From Sphingobacteriales bacterium (GTDB lineage: Bacteria; Bacteroidota; Bacteroidia; UKL13-3): DNA of 41,528 bases. The translations under genes and the position numbers were made by a program. Positions 16,562-26,093 of this stretch are shown here, piece by piece. The number at the start of each line of letters is the position of its first letter. Within the stretch, counting starts at the first letter, position 1. The stretch is taken from NCBI GenBank assembly GCA_021298155.1, contig JAJTEN010000019.1, positions 1-41,528 on the forward strand, written 5' to 3'. Below the pieces are notes generated by a model. The model did not search any database and was not told the origin of the DNA. It saw nothing but the letters and a program-made list of their open reading frames with translations.

Positions 16562-17586
16562 ACCAATTTTTCGCTTAACTTTTGAATGGCTTTTTTAGCA
16601 GATTTACCTTCGTAAATAATCTGATAAACTGTATCTAAAATAGGCATTTTTACTTGCATCTTTTCATTTAACGCATGCAAATTTTTGGTAGCATAATATC
16701 CCTCGGCTATCATTTTCATTTCTAATTGGGCAGCTTGAACTGTATACCCTTTGCCTAGCATATTGCCGAAAGTACGATTTCTACTATGCACAGAGTATCC
16801 GGTAACAAGCAAATCACCTAAATAGGCCGAATGGTTAATTTTCCTATCTGTATCTGTAATATTGCGCAGAAATCTTTTCATCTCGCGTATGCTATTGCTC
16901 ATGAGCACCGCTTGAAAATTATCACCATAACCCAATCCGTGACATATACCAGCGGCAACTGCATATATGTTTTTTAATACAGCCCCATATTCGGTTCCAC
17001 GCACGTCTGAAGAAACAACAGTGCGGATGTAATCATTGTTTAAAAGCGCAGCAAAACCACGCACCGTTTCATTGCCTATACCTGCAATGGTGAGGTATGA
17101 TAATTTTTCATTGGCAACTTCTTCTGCGTGGCAGGGACCAGATATAACCAATATTTGTTTCTCATCTATTCCATAGTGATCGATAAAATAATCACCCACA
17201 ATTTGTTTGCTTGTTGGAACCAAACCTTTGATGGCACTAACAATGATTTTATCTTTAAAAACATCTTGGGGCAAATTGGCGAGTGCATCCTCTAAAAATG
17301 CAGCAGGAATGGCAATTACCAAGGTATCTGCCTCAAGCACCAATTCTAACAATTGAGCACTAATCTTGATATGGCTTGTATCAAACTCAATAGAACTAAT
17401 ATAATCTGGATTATGCCCATGTTGTTTAATATACTCTGCCTTCTCTTCCGTTCTAACCCACCAACTTAAAGAACTTATGTGTGCCTTTCCAGTAGCTTTA
17501 TTCTCACTTAGTATTTTCATTAAGGCAGTAGCCCAAGAGCCACCTCCAATCACGGCTATTCTATTTAAATTCTCCATCCCATTCAT
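16558..17586 (-). CDS. gpsA: NAD(P)-dependent glycerol-3-phosphate dehydrogenase
   Basis: Reduces dihydroxyacetone phosphate to sn-glycerol 3-phosphate for phospholipids (cytosol). The Rossmann motif [13 protein letters not shown] (9-21), [40 protein letters not shown] and the catalytic-domain stretch [23 protein letters not shown] are all visible; 342 residues is normal. The start is ATG at 17586 (MNG) or 17577 (MEN). It is convergent with scoA and overlaps its stop codon. Its product feeds PlsY, whose gene is nearby on the opposite strand. Confidence 0.96.
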   Translation of the reverse strand: MNGMENLNRIAVIGGGSWATALMKILSENKATGKAHISSLSWWVRTEEKAEYIKQHGHNPDYISSIEFDTSHIKISAQLLELVLEADTLVIAIPAAFLEDALANLPQDVFKDKIIVSAIKGLVPTSKQIVGDYFIDHYGIDEKQILVISGPCHAEEVANEKLSYLTIAGIGNETVRGFAALLNNDYIRTVVSSDVRGTEYGAVLKNIYAVAAGICHGLGYGDNFQAVLMSNSIREMKRFLRNITDTDRKINHSAYLGDLLVTGYSVHSRNRTFGNMLGKGYTVQAAQLEMKMIAEGYYATKNLHALNEKMQVKMPILDTVYQIIYEGKSAKKAIQKLSEKLV

Positions 17587-17620
17587 ATTTCGGCTGCAAT
17601 TTACATTTTCAGCATAAATA

Positions 17621-17652
17621 AAAAAGGACTCCCAATGTTGGAGTCCTTTTTT
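17621..17652 (-). terminator. Terminator after pnp
   Basis: GGACTCC (17626-17632) pairs with GGAGTCC (17640-17646) around a seven-base loop, flanked by an A run and a T run. It lies 28 bases past the pnp stop on the minus strand and before gpsA, so rpsO-pnp and gpsA appear to be separate transcripts. Confidence 0.82.
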
Positions 17653-17679
17653 ATTTTATTCAAAACAAACTTGTTGTAT

Positions 17680-19929
17680 TTAATTAGCACCGCTTTCTGG
17701 GCGTGGTTCGCGCGGTGGGCGCGGACCTCTATCGTCTCTACGTGGACCTCTATTGTCTCTACCCTGCCCATCTCTTGGCGGACGATTTTCTCTTGGCGCA
17801 GGCTCTACATAACCTTCTGGTTTAGGTAAAAGAACCTTTCTACTTAATTTAAGTTTACCTGTTTTTTGATCAACTTCAATTAGCTTCACGGTTACTTCTT
17901 CACCCACTTGAAAAACACCCTCCATGCTTGCAAGTCGGTTCCAACCAATTTCTGAAATATGCAATAAACCATCTTTACCCGGCATTATTTCGATGAAGGC
18001 ACCAAAATCTACAATAGATTTTACCTTACCTACATATTCAGCACCCACTTCTGGAATAGCTACAATAGCACGGATCATACCCAAAGCCTTTTCTAAACTT
18101 TCTTTATTGCTTGATGCTACCTCTACAATTCCAAAATTACCTTCTTCGGTGATTGAAATGGTAGCTCCCGTTTCGCGTTGCATACCCTGAATAATTTTAC
18201 CGCCAGGTCCGATTACTGCACCAATAAAATCTTTATCAATGGTTAAGGTTACAATACGTGGTGCATTTGGCTTATAATCTGCATTAGGTTCAGCAATGGT
18301 TTTATTCATTTCATCCATAATGTGTAAACGGCCAGCTTTAGCTTGATTTAAGGCTTCTTCCACCATCTCCCACTTCAAACCGTTTATTTTTATATCCATC
18401 TGGCAAGCAACAATACCGTTCTTGGTACCAATTACCTTAAAATCCATATCTCCTAAGTGATCCTCATCTCCCAAAATATCAGATAATACAGCAAATTTAC
18501 CCGATTCTTCATCGTTTATTAAGCCCATGGCTATTCCACTTACAGCACCTCTTACTTTAACACCTGCATCCATTAAAGCCAATGAACCAGCGCAAACAGT
18601 GGCCATTGAAGAAGAACCATTCGACTCTAATATATCTGATACAATTCGAACCGTATATGGATTTTCTGGCGCACCCGGCAACACACGTTTTAATCCACGT
18701 AATGCCAAGTTTCCATGTCCAATTTCACGTCTTCCCGGCCCACGGTTAGGACGAACCTCACCGGTAGAGAAAGAAGGGAAATTATAGTGTAGCAAAAATT
18801 TTGCATAACCATCATTCATCGGGCTATCTAATAATTGCTCATCATTTTTTGTACCCAAAGTAACCGTTGTTAAAGATTGGGTTTCACCGCGGGTAAAAAT
18901 GGCTGAACCATGCGCCCCAGGAAGATAATTTACTTCACTCCAAATGCTACGCACTTCGTCTAACTTACGACCATCTAAACGGGTACGATCATCTATAATC
19001 ATGGCGCGAACAGCTTTGTATTCTACATCATGAAAATATTTATTCATCAAAAACTTATCTATCTCTGTTCCTTCAGGTAAAGAAGCTTTATACTCTTCGC
19101 GTATGGCTTTAAACGCTGCAGAACGGTCTGCTTTGCTGGCTTTAGATTTGGCAACCGCATAAACCTTATCATAGGCAAATTCCATAATTGCTGCCTCTAA
19201 TTCTGGATTACTGCGTTCGTGGTTGTATTCGCGGAATGGTTTTTTACCACCCATCATTTCAACCAATTCCCATTGCGCTTTTATTTGCAATTTTATCGCT
19301 GCATGGGCAACTTTCAAGGCTTCAAGCATATCTGCTTCACTCACCTCTGCACATTCCCCTTCCACCATATTTAAATCGTGTTCAGTTCCTGCAACAATTA
19401 AATCCATATCTGCTCTTTCAAGCTCGTCTTTGTACGGATTAATTACAAATTTACCGTCGATACGGGCAACACGCACCTCAGAGATTGGCCCATTAAACGG
19501 AATATCACTTACGATTAACGCTGCCGATGCTGCCAATCCAACTAGGGCATCTGGCATAATATTTTTATCAGCTGAAATTAAGGTAAGCGCTACTTGTGTA
19601 TCAGCATGGTAATTTTCAGGGAATAGCGGACGAAGCGCACGGTCTACAATGCGACTTACCAAAACCTCATAATCACTTAATTTTGCTTCACGCTTGTGAA
19701 AACTACCAGGAATGCGACCTACAGAGGCGAACTTCTCTTGGTAATCAACAGTAAGTGGCATAAAATCTACATCTTCCTTGGCTTCTTTGGCAGATACTGC
19801 AGTTGCCAAAATCATGGTATCACCCATTTTCACTACTACGGCGCCATCGGCTTGGCGAGCCAATCTGCCGGTTTCAATACTGATGGTTTTACCATCAATT
19901 TCGAATGTTTTAATTGTTGCTTGTGACAT
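17680..19929 (-). CDS. pnp: Polynucleotide phosphorylase
   Basis: A 3'-5' phosphorolytic exoribonuclease of the RNA-decay machinery, a trimer in the cytosol. It has two RNase PH domains (about 10-140 and 320-550; [19 protein letters not shown] and [22 protein letters not shown] mark the second), then a KH domain with [20 protein letters not shown], then an S1 domain ([16 protein letters not shown]...[11 protein letters not shown]). The C-terminus is a 40-residue Arg/Gly/Pro/Asp-rich tail ([21 protein letters not shown]), probably disordered and RNA-binding. It follows rpsO, the classic order, although a terminator-like hairpin lies in between. Confidence 0.98.
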   Translation of the reverse strand: MSQATIKTFEIDGKTISIETGRLARQADGAVVVKMGDTMILATAVSAKEAKEDVDFMPLTVDYQEKFASVGRIPGSFHKREAKLSDYEVLVSRIVDRALRPLFPENYHADTQVALTLISADKNIMPDALVGLAASAALIVSDIPFNGPISEVRVARIDGKFVINPYKDELERADMDLIVAGTEHDLNMVEGECAEVSEADMLEALKVAHAAIKLQIKAQWELVEMMGGKKPFREYNHERSNPELEAAIMEFAYDKVYAVAKSKASKADRSAAFKAIREEYKASLPEGTEIDKFLMNKYFHDVEYKAVRAMIIDDRTRLDGRKLDEVRSIWSEVNYLPGAHGSAIFTRGETQSLTTVTLGTKNDEQLLDSPMNDGYAKFLLHYNFPSFSTGEVRPNRGPGRREIGHGNLALRGLKRVLPGAPENPYTVRIVSDILESNGSSSMATVCAGSLALMDAGVKVRGAVSGIAMGLINDEESGKFAVLSDILGDEDHLGDMDFKVIGTKNGIVACQMDIKINGLKWEMVEEALNQAKAGRLHIMDEMNKTIAEPNADYKPNAPRIVTLTIDKDFIGAVIGPGGKIIQGMQRETGATISITEEGNFGIVEVASSNKESLEKALGMIRAIVAIPEVGAEYVGKVKSIVDFGAFIEIMPGKDGLLHISEIGWNRLASMEGVFQVGEEVTVKLIEVDQKTGKLKLSRKVLLPKPEGYVEPAPRENRPPRDGQGRDNRGPRRDDRGPRPPREPRPESGAN

Positions 19930-19967
19930 ATTTATTCGTTGTCGTTTTTTCTAAAATTTTAAAAATA

Positions 19968-19998
19968 AAGGGGCAGCACCGTTTGGCCTGCCCCTTTT
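19968..19998 (-). terminator. Terminator after rpsO
   Basis: AAGGGGCAG and CTGCCCCTT form a nine-base stem around an 11-base loop, with T-rich sequence on both sides, between rpsO and pnp. pnp may be expressed by read-through or from its own promoter. Confidence 0.75.
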
Positions 19999-20044
19999 CC
20001 AATAAATTTAATAATACTCAATTTTTACAAATTGAGTGAAGAGT

Positions 20045-20320
20045 TTACTTACGCAATTCAAGTTCTTTAATAATAGCCCTGTAGCGGAAAATGTCTTTGC
20101 GCATTAAGTAATTCAACAAAGCACGTCTTTTTCCTACTAACTTCACCAAGTTTAACTCCGCAGAGAAATCCTTTTTGTTGGCTTTTAAGTGTTCAGTAAT
20201 GTGGTTGATCCTCTCTGTAAACAGAGCGATCTGACTTTCAGCTGAACCAGTGTCTGTTTTAGACTTGGCTCTACCGTGTGCTTCGAAGATTGATTGCTTC
20301 TTCTCGGTTGTCAAATGCAT
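20045..20320 (-). CDS. rpsO: 30S ribosomal protein S15
   Basis: Primary 16S rRNA-binding protein of the small-subunit platform. The 91 residues show the whole family: GSAESQIALFTERINHITEHLKANKKDFSAELNLVKLVGKRRALLNYL, with the 16S-contacting GSAE/Q and R-R-L region. It is followed by pnp, as in many bacteria. A TATTTTTG -7 element sits 30-40 bases upstream. Confidence 0.98.
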   Translation of the reverse strand: MHLTTEKKQSIFEAHGRAKSKTDTGSAESQIALFTERINHITEHLKANKKDFSAELNLVKLVGKRRALLNYLMRKDIFRYRAIIKELELRK

Positions 20321-20351
20321 GATTTATACTATTTAATTTGTTAATGAGGTG

Positions 20352-20359
20352 CAAAAATA
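20352..20359 (-). promoter_or_regulatory. -7 element of the rpsO promoter
   Basis: The minus strand reads TATTTTTG here, a perfect TAnnTTTG, about 32 bases before the rpsO ATG. The -33 element is weak. Confidence 0.5.
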
Positions 20360-20410
20360 GATTAAAAATTCAAATTTCCATACATATCCCTCATTTTTTG
20401 GCACTAAAAC

Positions 20411-21436
20411 CTATTTTTTCGAATGATTTGGGAGAAAATACGCAAAGGCTTTGGCCAAATTAAACACTTCTGCTAGTATTTTAATGCCAAATTTTGGATC
20501 GCCATGACTCAACAAATTGCTTACTTCTAATCGAACATCCTGCTTGTGCGCTTTCAGGATATCATATAACAACATAGATTGCGAGGCGGGAATCACATCA
20601 TCGTCTTTCCCATGAATAATAGACACCACGCAAGTAATTTTATGGGCATGTTGCGCTAAATCTAGGCGATTTTTAAACTGCGCAAAATCTGGTATTTTTT
20701 TCCATGCCCGCAAAACCATTTCTTCTCTCAGCACAGCATCATTTTTAATGGTATGATATAGTTTCTGGGTATTTACATTTGCCTTTTTTAGCGTGTTTGG
20801 CAACATTGGCTCGGTTCTTTTTAATCCGTTATCTTCTAGCGCAGCTTGAATAATATCTTCTAAATCAGATTGTTTTCCAATATCGTAGGGTAAAAAATTT
20901 TTGAGCAAAATATGCATGCCATAATCATCTGTTTGATTTGGATTACGCAGGGCAAATTGTATGGTAGATTCAAAATCTGTATATGTTCCTAATAAACATA
21001 ACGATAAAATGCTTTCGGGAGGCATTTCTGCAACAGCCAAAGCTGCTATACCCGCAGTAAAAGATGGTGCAAAAACGGCGGGCTTATGTTTTTTCGGATT
21101 TAGTATTGGGCTCGCCACAATATGAAATATGGCATTTTTTACTTCATCAATCGCATTGGGATGAATCTGTAAAGCATCGATGGTATTAATCTGCGGTGTT
21201 ACTGCGGTATAGCCCATCTTAGCATAGGCATTATTCATTGCTGCAACCCGCTTATCTTTAAAACCATGCACAGAAAACCCTGTAAAAGTAATAATGAGTC
21301 CTTTCTCTTTTTTAAGGGCAGGATGAACCAATACCGGTATTTTACCCGATGTTGTCTGCAGTACCACTTCTTTGCCTAAGGCGTCATTTTTAAAAAGCGA
21401 AGTGTATGCTATAAACTGTAAGCCTGATCCTAACAC
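20411..21436 (-). CDS. Alpha/beta-hydrolase-fold protein, nucleophile atypical
   Basis: A 341-residue protein with an alpha/beta-hydrolase layout: strand GLIITFTGFSVHGFKDKR (46-63, oxyanion region), the nucleophile-elbow region VFAPSFTAGIAALAVAE (121-137), the acid region IIHGKDDDVIPASQS and the His region LLSHGDPKFG near the C-terminus. The usual GxSxG is not intact: either Ser125 or Thr127 (SFTAG) would be the nucleophile, so activity is uncertain. There is no signal peptide. The start is a GTG at 21436, just after an in-frame stop; a TACCTTTG element lies about 36 bases upstream. Substrate unknown. Confidence 0.7.
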   Translation of the reverse strand: MLGSGLQFIAYTSLFKNDALGKEVVLQTTSGKIPVLVHPALKKEKGLIITFTGFSVHGFKDKRVAAMNNAYAKMGYTAVTPQINTIDALQIHPNAIDEVKNAIFHIVASPILNPKKHKPAVFAPSFTAGIAALAVAEMPPESILSLCLLGTYTDFESTIQFALRNPNQTDDYGMHILLKNFLPYDIGKQSDLEDIIQAALEDNGLKRTEPMLPNTLKKANVNTQKLYHTIKNDAVLREEMVLRAWKKIPDFAQFKNRLDLAQHAHKITCVVSIIHGKDDDVIPASQSMLLYDILKAHKQDVRLEVSNLLSHGDPKFGIKILAEVFNLAKAFAYFLPNHSKK

Positions 21437-21471
21437 GTATTAAGAATATTTTTGATGCAATAAATTTATAT

Positions 21472-21479
21472 CAAAGGTA
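21472..21479 (-). promoter_or_regulatory. -7 element upstream of the alpha/beta hydrolase
   Basis: The minus strand reads TACCTTTG, matching TAnnTTTG, 36 bases before the GTG start. No TTG is seen at -33. Confidence 0.4.
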
Positions 21480-21557
21480 TGCCTTTCAGGTAAAGAAATA
21501 ATTATCTCTTAATAGGCCTGAACCAATATCTCCCTGGCAGGAAAATATTAACTCAAA

Positions 21558-21594
21558 AAAAAAGAGAAAAACTAGTATAGTTTTTCTCTTTTAC
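21558..21594 (-). terminator. Terminator of tRNA-Glu transcript
   Basis: A 15-base stem: AAAAGAGAAAAACTA (21560-21574) pairs with TAGTTTTTCTCTTTT (21578-21592) around GTA. It starts only a few bases past the tRNA 3' end and runs into Ts on the minus strand. Confidence 0.82.
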
Positions 21595-21598
21595 CTTG

Positions 21599-21670
21599 TA
21601 GCCCGTAGGGGAATCGAACCCCTCTTTAAAGAATGAAAATCTTTTGTCCTAACCGATAGACGAACGGGCC
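21599..21670 (-). tRNA. tRNA-Glu (anticodon TTC)
   Basis: The minus strand folds as a complete tRNA. The acceptor GGCCCGT pairs with ACGGGCT (with a G-U pair at the end), the D arm contains GGTTAGGAC, the anticodon arm is AAAGA-TTTTCAT-TCTTT giving anticodon TTC, and the T arm is GGGGTTCGATTCCCC. The discriminator is A and no CCA is encoded. A promoter lies directly upstream and a terminator directly downstream. Confidence 0.96.
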
Positions 21671-21688
21671 ATTGCGTTTTTGGGTTGG

Positions 21689-21718
21689 CAAAAGTATAAA
21701 TAATTTATTTGAATACAA
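21689..21718 (-). promoter_or_regulatory. Promoter of tRNA-Glu
   Basis: On the minus strand a TTG (21716-21718) is followed after 19 bases by TACTTTTG (21689-21696), a perfect Bacteroidota promoter, about 19 bases before the tRNA. Confidence 0.65.
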
Positions 21719-21793
21719 GTTTTTTTTTTAAAAAATAGTTAGCGGTTTGGAATCAAGCTATTCCCAACAACTAAAAAACTGAGTTAAAAACCC

Positions 21794-21801
21794 TACCTTT
21801 G
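21794..21801 (+). promoter_or_regulatory. -7 element of the 6S-like RNA
   Basis: TACCTTTG matches TAnnTTTG, and the first base of the RNA closing stem (21807) is where transcription would be expected to start. Confidence 0.55.
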
Positions 21802-21806
21802 CCTTT

Positions 21807-21999
21807 GGAAGGTCGGTGTACTATTTGAAAAAATTAATACCAATTTTTAAACGGCTCAACCACACATCAAAATCAGGCTTTTTTACCTTCGAGGGATTTT
21901 TGGTATTCAATTACCAGAGACATTAGAAGATTGCGATACCCGTGGAGGCTAAATCCTATTTATTTACGGATTTTTATCAAAAGCCGACCTTCCTTTTTT
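21807..21999 (+). ncRNA. ssrS: Structured RNA with 6S (SsrS) architecture
   Basis: About 190 bases bounded by a perfect 10-base closing stem between its own ends: GGAAGGTCGG (21807-21816) pairs with CCGACCTTCC (21984-21993), followed by six Ts. The 5' and 3' ends thus together form the terminator, as in 6S RNA. At the exact centre lies an apical hairpin TGGTA-TTCAAT-TACCA (21901-21916), and the 3' half holds a second hairpin AAATCC/GGATTT (21951-21973); the regions between are A/T-rich and could form the open bubble that mimics a melted promoter. It has its own -7 element and gapA has another, so it is a separate transcript and not a leader. 6S RNA would bind RNA polymerase and lower housekeeping transcription in stationary phase. 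The identity rests on architecture only. Confidence 0.6.
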
Positions 22000-22025
22000 A
22001 ATTCTCCATTTATTTAGAAAAGATT

Positions 22026-22033
22026 TATCTTTG
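22026..22033 (+). promoter_or_regulatory. -7 element of the gapA promoter
   Basis: TATCTTTG matches TAnnTTTG, 24 bases before the gapA ATG and just after the terminator of the upstream RNA. Confidence 0.5.
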
Positions 22034-22042
22034 CCGGATTAA

Positions 22043-23056
<1,014 letters not shown>

Positions 23057-23064
23057 CCAAAAAC

Positions 23065-23093
23065 AAAAAAGCCTCGCTAGCGAGGCTTTTTTT
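23065..23093 (+). terminator. Terminator after gapA
   Basis: GCCTCGCTAGCGAGGC (23071-23086) is a self-complementary stem preceded by an A run and followed by seven Ts. Confidence 0.88.
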
Positions 23094-23102
23094 ATACCAC
23101 AA

Positions 23103-23231
23103 CATAATCCGTAATTCGTAATTGTTAATCAATGCTGTCCGGGGAAATTCAACTTCATACTTTGAGATTCTGAGCGTCAGCGAAGAATCTTATTGTTTTT
23201 CCCAGACAGCAGTAATTTTTAATTCGTATTT
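23103..23231. repeat. Palindromic intergenic element inside a heptamer-periodic tract
   Basis: Seven-base units flank a large hairpin. Left: CATAATC, CGTAATT, CGTAATT, GTTAATC (23103-23130). Right: AGTAATT, TTTAATT, CGTATTT (23211-23231, overlapping the last stem base). Between them, TGCTGTC (23133-23139) pairs with GACAGCA (23205-23211) and GGGGAAA (23141-23147) with TTTTCCC (23197-23203), and inside that AGATTCT (23165-23171) pairs with AGAATCT (23184-23190) around GAGCGTCAGCGA. The inner motif resembles dispersed GATTCTGAGCG...CGAAGAATC repeats that I recall from Bacteroidota genomes. It lies between gapA's terminator and a lipoprotein gene and is not coding. Confidence 0.6.
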
Positions 23232-23298
23232 GCAGTGTGGCATTACTTTTGATTTAGTGAAAACATTATTAAATTTACCACCTTTAAAACAAACAAGC

Positions 23299-23904
23299 AT
23301 GAGATTAAACTTAAATTCCCTGATACGTTCGGGAGCCATATTAATGGCAGTTGCTAGTATAGCAACATCTTGTAAATCGAAGAAAAATGCGGCTACACCT
23401 ATCGAAAAATCTTCTGGTGCCGTTGAAATAAGTGTACCATTTAGCAGTAAAGAATATTACAGCGACAAAGAAAACTTCAGAGCAAAAAGCAGCGGAAGTA
23501 GTCCAGATTTGCAAACAGCCAAGAAAATTGCTTTACAAAATGCCAAAAGTGAAATGGCTGGTTTGATACAAACTACGGTTAAAAAAGTAACCGATCAATA
23601 CACCCAACAACGCACCATAGATAACAAAACAGAGTTTAACAATAAGTTTGAAGAATTGGCACGTGAAGTAACAAACCAAGAATTGGTAGATGTAAGGGTT
23701 ATGGGTGAAAAACTATTCAAAGAGCCAAACAATAGCTTTACCTATTGGGTTGCCATTGAAGCCAACAAACAAGCTGTTTTAAACGGCATTAGTAAGGCCA
23801 TGAGTAATAACCAAAAACTATCTCAAGATTACGATAAGAAGAAATTTGAAGAAGTGTTTAATGCTGAAATGGATAAGTTAGCCAAAGAAAGAAGCGGCAA
23901 CTAA
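23299..23904 (+). CDS. LPP20-like lipoprotein
   Basis: A 201-residue lipoprotein from the ATG at 23299; the frame is open further upstream but that part crosses the palindromic repeat and has no signal. The leader SGAILMAVASIATSC ends in a lipobox Cys. The body has the LPP20/FlgT-like pattern: a string of alpha/beta with LQTAKKIALQNAKSEMAGLIQTTVKKVTDQYTQQ, then LVDVRVMGEKLFKEPNNSFTYWVAIEANKQAVL, in which an aromatic W-V-A-I-E strand closes the domain. LPP20-domain proteins are outer-membrane lipoproteins of mostly unknown role. The next gene encodes a larger lipoprotein with a related N-terminal domain, but a terminator hairpin separates them. Confidence 0.8.
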   Translation: MRLNLNSLIRSGAILMAVASIATSCKSKKNAATPIEKSSGAVEISVPFSSKEYYSDKENFRAKSSGSSPDLQTAKKIALQNAKSEMAGLIQTTVKKVTDQYTQQRTIDNKTEFNNKFEELAREVTNQELVDVRVMGEKLFKEPNNSFTYWVAIEANKQAVLNGISKAMSNNQKLSQDYDKKKFEEVFNAEMDKLAKERSGN

Positions 23905-23922
23905 GCAGCAAACAGATAACAT

Positions 23923-23964
23923 AAAGTGCAGTACAAGCCTATACTTGTATTGCACTTTTATTTT
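23923..23964 (+). terminator. Terminator between the two LPP20-like genes
   Basis: AAAGTGCA and TGCACTTT plus TACAAG and CTTGTA form a 14-base stem with one G/T mismatch (23923-23937 with 23944-23958), followed by T-rich sequence. Confidence 0.75.
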
Positions 23965-23973
23965 AACCCAATC

Positions 23974-25377
23974 ATGAAACACAGTTGGTTATTTCATTGG
24001 ATAGTATATAGCATTTTACTCATCCTTATTTCATGCCATACCAGCAGCGTATCGCATGTTCATAAACAGAAACCTGATTGGGTGCAACAAAGACCTATCA
24101 ATACGCAATATTATGTGGGCATTGGTTCGGCCAATAAACTAAGAAACCCAAATGATTATCAGCGGGTGGCTAAAAAAAATGCCTTAGACGATATGATGGG
24201 TGAAATAAAAGTAAGCGTTTCATCGCATTCGGTGCTTTCGCAGCAGCAAAACAACCAACAATTTAGTCAGCAATTTTTTTCTGATACCAAGCTCATTTCC
24301 AGTGAAACTTTGGAGGGATTTGAAGTGCTTGGCAGTTGGGAAAATGCACAAGATTTTTGGATTTATTACCGTTTTAGCAAGGCCGATTATGAAGCTCAAA
24401 AGCGGCGCAGATTGCAGGAAGCAATAGAAAAATCACTAGATCTTTTGTCGCGAGCCAATCATTTACCGATTCAAACCGATTATACTGCTTCACTAAAATT
24501 AAAATGCAAGGCGGCCATTGCTTTACAAAACTATCTAAATGAATCAATTGAGGCCGAATATAAAGGGAAAACAGTCTATTTGATGAATGAAGTGATGTCT
24601 CAAATTCAAACCCAATTATATTTGGCTCAGCTCAAAACCAATGAAAACATCATCAAGTTAAGTGCAGGAAAATCTTTGGTTCAGCCTGTAATAGTGAGCG
24701 CGCAAGTAAGAGAAAACGACAGATTGGGAAATACCATTCAATTTTTACCCATACAATTAATAGGCAATGGCATAAAATTTAGCGGCAACAACAGTGCAGA
24801 AACGCAAGCCAATGGTGCGGCACAATTTATAGTAAACAATATCCAAGGAGCCACTGGCATCAGGAATTTACAAGCTAAAATAGACCTTTCAAAAATAATT
24901 GCGGGCGATAGTTTATTGCCATCTATGCGGCGTTTATTACTGAATTTAGAAGGACCTCAAGCTACGCTGCAATTGCAGATTGAACCCATTAAAATTTACA
25001 TAGTAAGTACTGAAAAAAATATGGCTAAAAGCCTCAGCTTTCCAATGTTAGAGCCGCTTGTTAAAAAATATTTGGGCGACCTAGGCTGTGCTTTTGTATC
25101 GAAAAAAGAAGAGAGCGATTATGTATTACAGTTAGACGCAGATACCAAAGATCAGGGCATTATGTGGGGAAAAATGCTACGTGCAAGTATAGAATTAAAT
25201 GTAGTATTAGTAGATACTAAAACCAGTATAGAGCTTATTCATGAGGCCATTAGTGGAGTAACAGGTTTTCAAATTACGCCAGAGAAAGCAGGCATGGATG
25301 CCTATCAAAACATGCGCAGTGAAATGAATAAAAAATTATTGCCTACCCTACAAGAACGATTATTCCCAGATCATTAG
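23974..25377 (+). CDS. Large LPP20-like lipoprotein
   Basis: A 467-residue lipoprotein from the ATG at 23974; the leader HWIVYSILLILISC ends in a lipobox Cys. Residues about 30-150 form an LPP20-type domain (KPDWVQQRPINTQYYVGIGSANK ... YQRVAKKNALDDMMGEIKVSVSS ... ENAQDFWIYYRFSKADYE), related to the preceding gene. The rest includes a beta-sandwich-like part (VIVSAQVRENDRLGNTIQFLPIQLIGNGIKFSGNN) and a C-terminal domain with a repeated-strand pattern (DYVLQLDADTKDQG). Function unknown; an envelope role is inferred. Its stop codon overlaps that of the response regulator gene on the other strand (TTAG at 25374-25377). Confidence 0.8.
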   Translation: MKHSWLFHWIVYSILLILISCHTSSVSHVHKQKPDWVQQRPINTQYYVGIGSANKLRNPNDYQRVAKKNALDDMMGEIKVSVSSHSVLSQQQNNQQFSQQFFSDTKLISSETLEGFEVLGSWENAQDFWIYYRFSKADYEAQKRRRLQEAIEKSLDLLSRANHLPIQTDYTASLKLKCKAAIALQNYLNESIEAEYKGKTVYLMNEVMSQIQTQLYLAQLKTNENIIKLSAGKSLVQPVIVSAQVRENDRLGNTIQFLPIQLIGNGIKFSGNNSAETQANGAAQFIVNNIQGATGIRNLQAKIDLSKIIAGDSLLPSMRRLLLNLEGPQATLQLQIEPIKIYIVSTEKNMAKSLSFPMLEPLVKKYLGDLGCAFVSKKEESDYVLQLDADTKDQGIMWGKMLRASIELNVVLVDTKTSIELIHEAISGVTGFQITPEKAGMDAYQNMRSEMNKKLLPTLQERLFPDH

Positions 25378-26093
25378 AGTCCCTTTAGCTCTTTAAACTT
25401 TACTGCTTGTCTTCTACTTACCTCAATTTTGCTCCCATCTTTCATATAGAATAAAAAGCCAGCATTAAAGAAGGGTTCTATTTTATCGAGAAAATTAAGG
25501 TTAATAATTTGTTGCCTATTGGCTCTAAAGAAGGTATCATCACTCAATCGCTCATCTAATGAATTAAGGGTTCGGTGTATTAAAGGTTGAAATTTATCAA
25601 AATGTATTTTAGCATAATTCCCTGCAGATTCTATTAACCTAATTTCGTTCAGAGAAATATACCAACATTTGTCTCCATCGCGCAGAAAAACTTTCTCATG
25701 TGGTAATAATTTAGAACGTAAGCGATCTACTTTTAAGTCCTCAATTTGCTTTTTAATTTTACTTATCGCGTCATTTAAACGATCTTGTTCTATGGGTTTT
25801 AACAGGTAATCTAGCGCATTTACTTCAAAAGCTTTGAGGGCATATTCATCATAGGCTGTGGTAAAGATAATGGCAGGTGTTTCTATCAACTCCTCTAACA
25901 AATCAAATCCACTTTTTTCGGGCATTTGTATATCTAAAAACACCAACTGAGGTTTCAATTTTTCAATTAAATCAAGGGCTTCATCTACATTTTCCGCCTC
26001 GGCAACAATTTGAATATCCGGAATTTTGAGCAACAAACTTTTGAGTCCCTCACGGGCTAATCTTTCATCATCTACTATAATGGTGCTTATCAT
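25374..26093 (-). CDS. LytTR-type response regulator
   Basis: A 239-residue two-component regulator. The receiver domain has the acidic pair VDDE (8-10), the phospho-acceptor LDIQMP (Asp54), the switch Thr in FTTAYDEYALKAF and the Lys of YLLKPI. The C-terminal LytTR DNA-binding domain (about 140-239) shows ESAGNYAKIHF, LDERLSDDTFFRANRQQIINL and DGSKIEVSRRQAVKFKEL. It controls unknown targets. It overlaps the upstream kinase gene by four bases (ATGA), so the two are translationally coupled and form a pair. Confidence 0.95.
   Translation of the reverse strand: MISTIIVDDERLAREGLKSLLLKIPDIQIVAEAENVDEALDLIEKLKPQLVFLDIQMPEKSGFDLLEELIETPAIIFTTAYDEYALKAFEVNALDYLLKPIEQDRLNDAISKIKKQIEDLKVDRLRSKLLPHEKVFLRDGDKCWYISLNEIRLIESAGNYAKIHFDKFQPLIHRTLNSLDERLSDDTFFRANRQQIINLNFLDKIEPFFNAGFLFYMKDGSKIEVSRRQAVKFKELKGL

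Noticed and set aside
18527..19926. Open frames on the plus strand opposite pnp
   Set aside because: They are antisense shadows of a strongly conserved gene and show no domain, signal peptide or promoter.
23122..23298. N-terminal extension of the LPP20-like lipoprotein frame
   Set aside because: The open frame passes through the palindromic repeat without a signal; the lipobox protein starts with the ATG at 23299.
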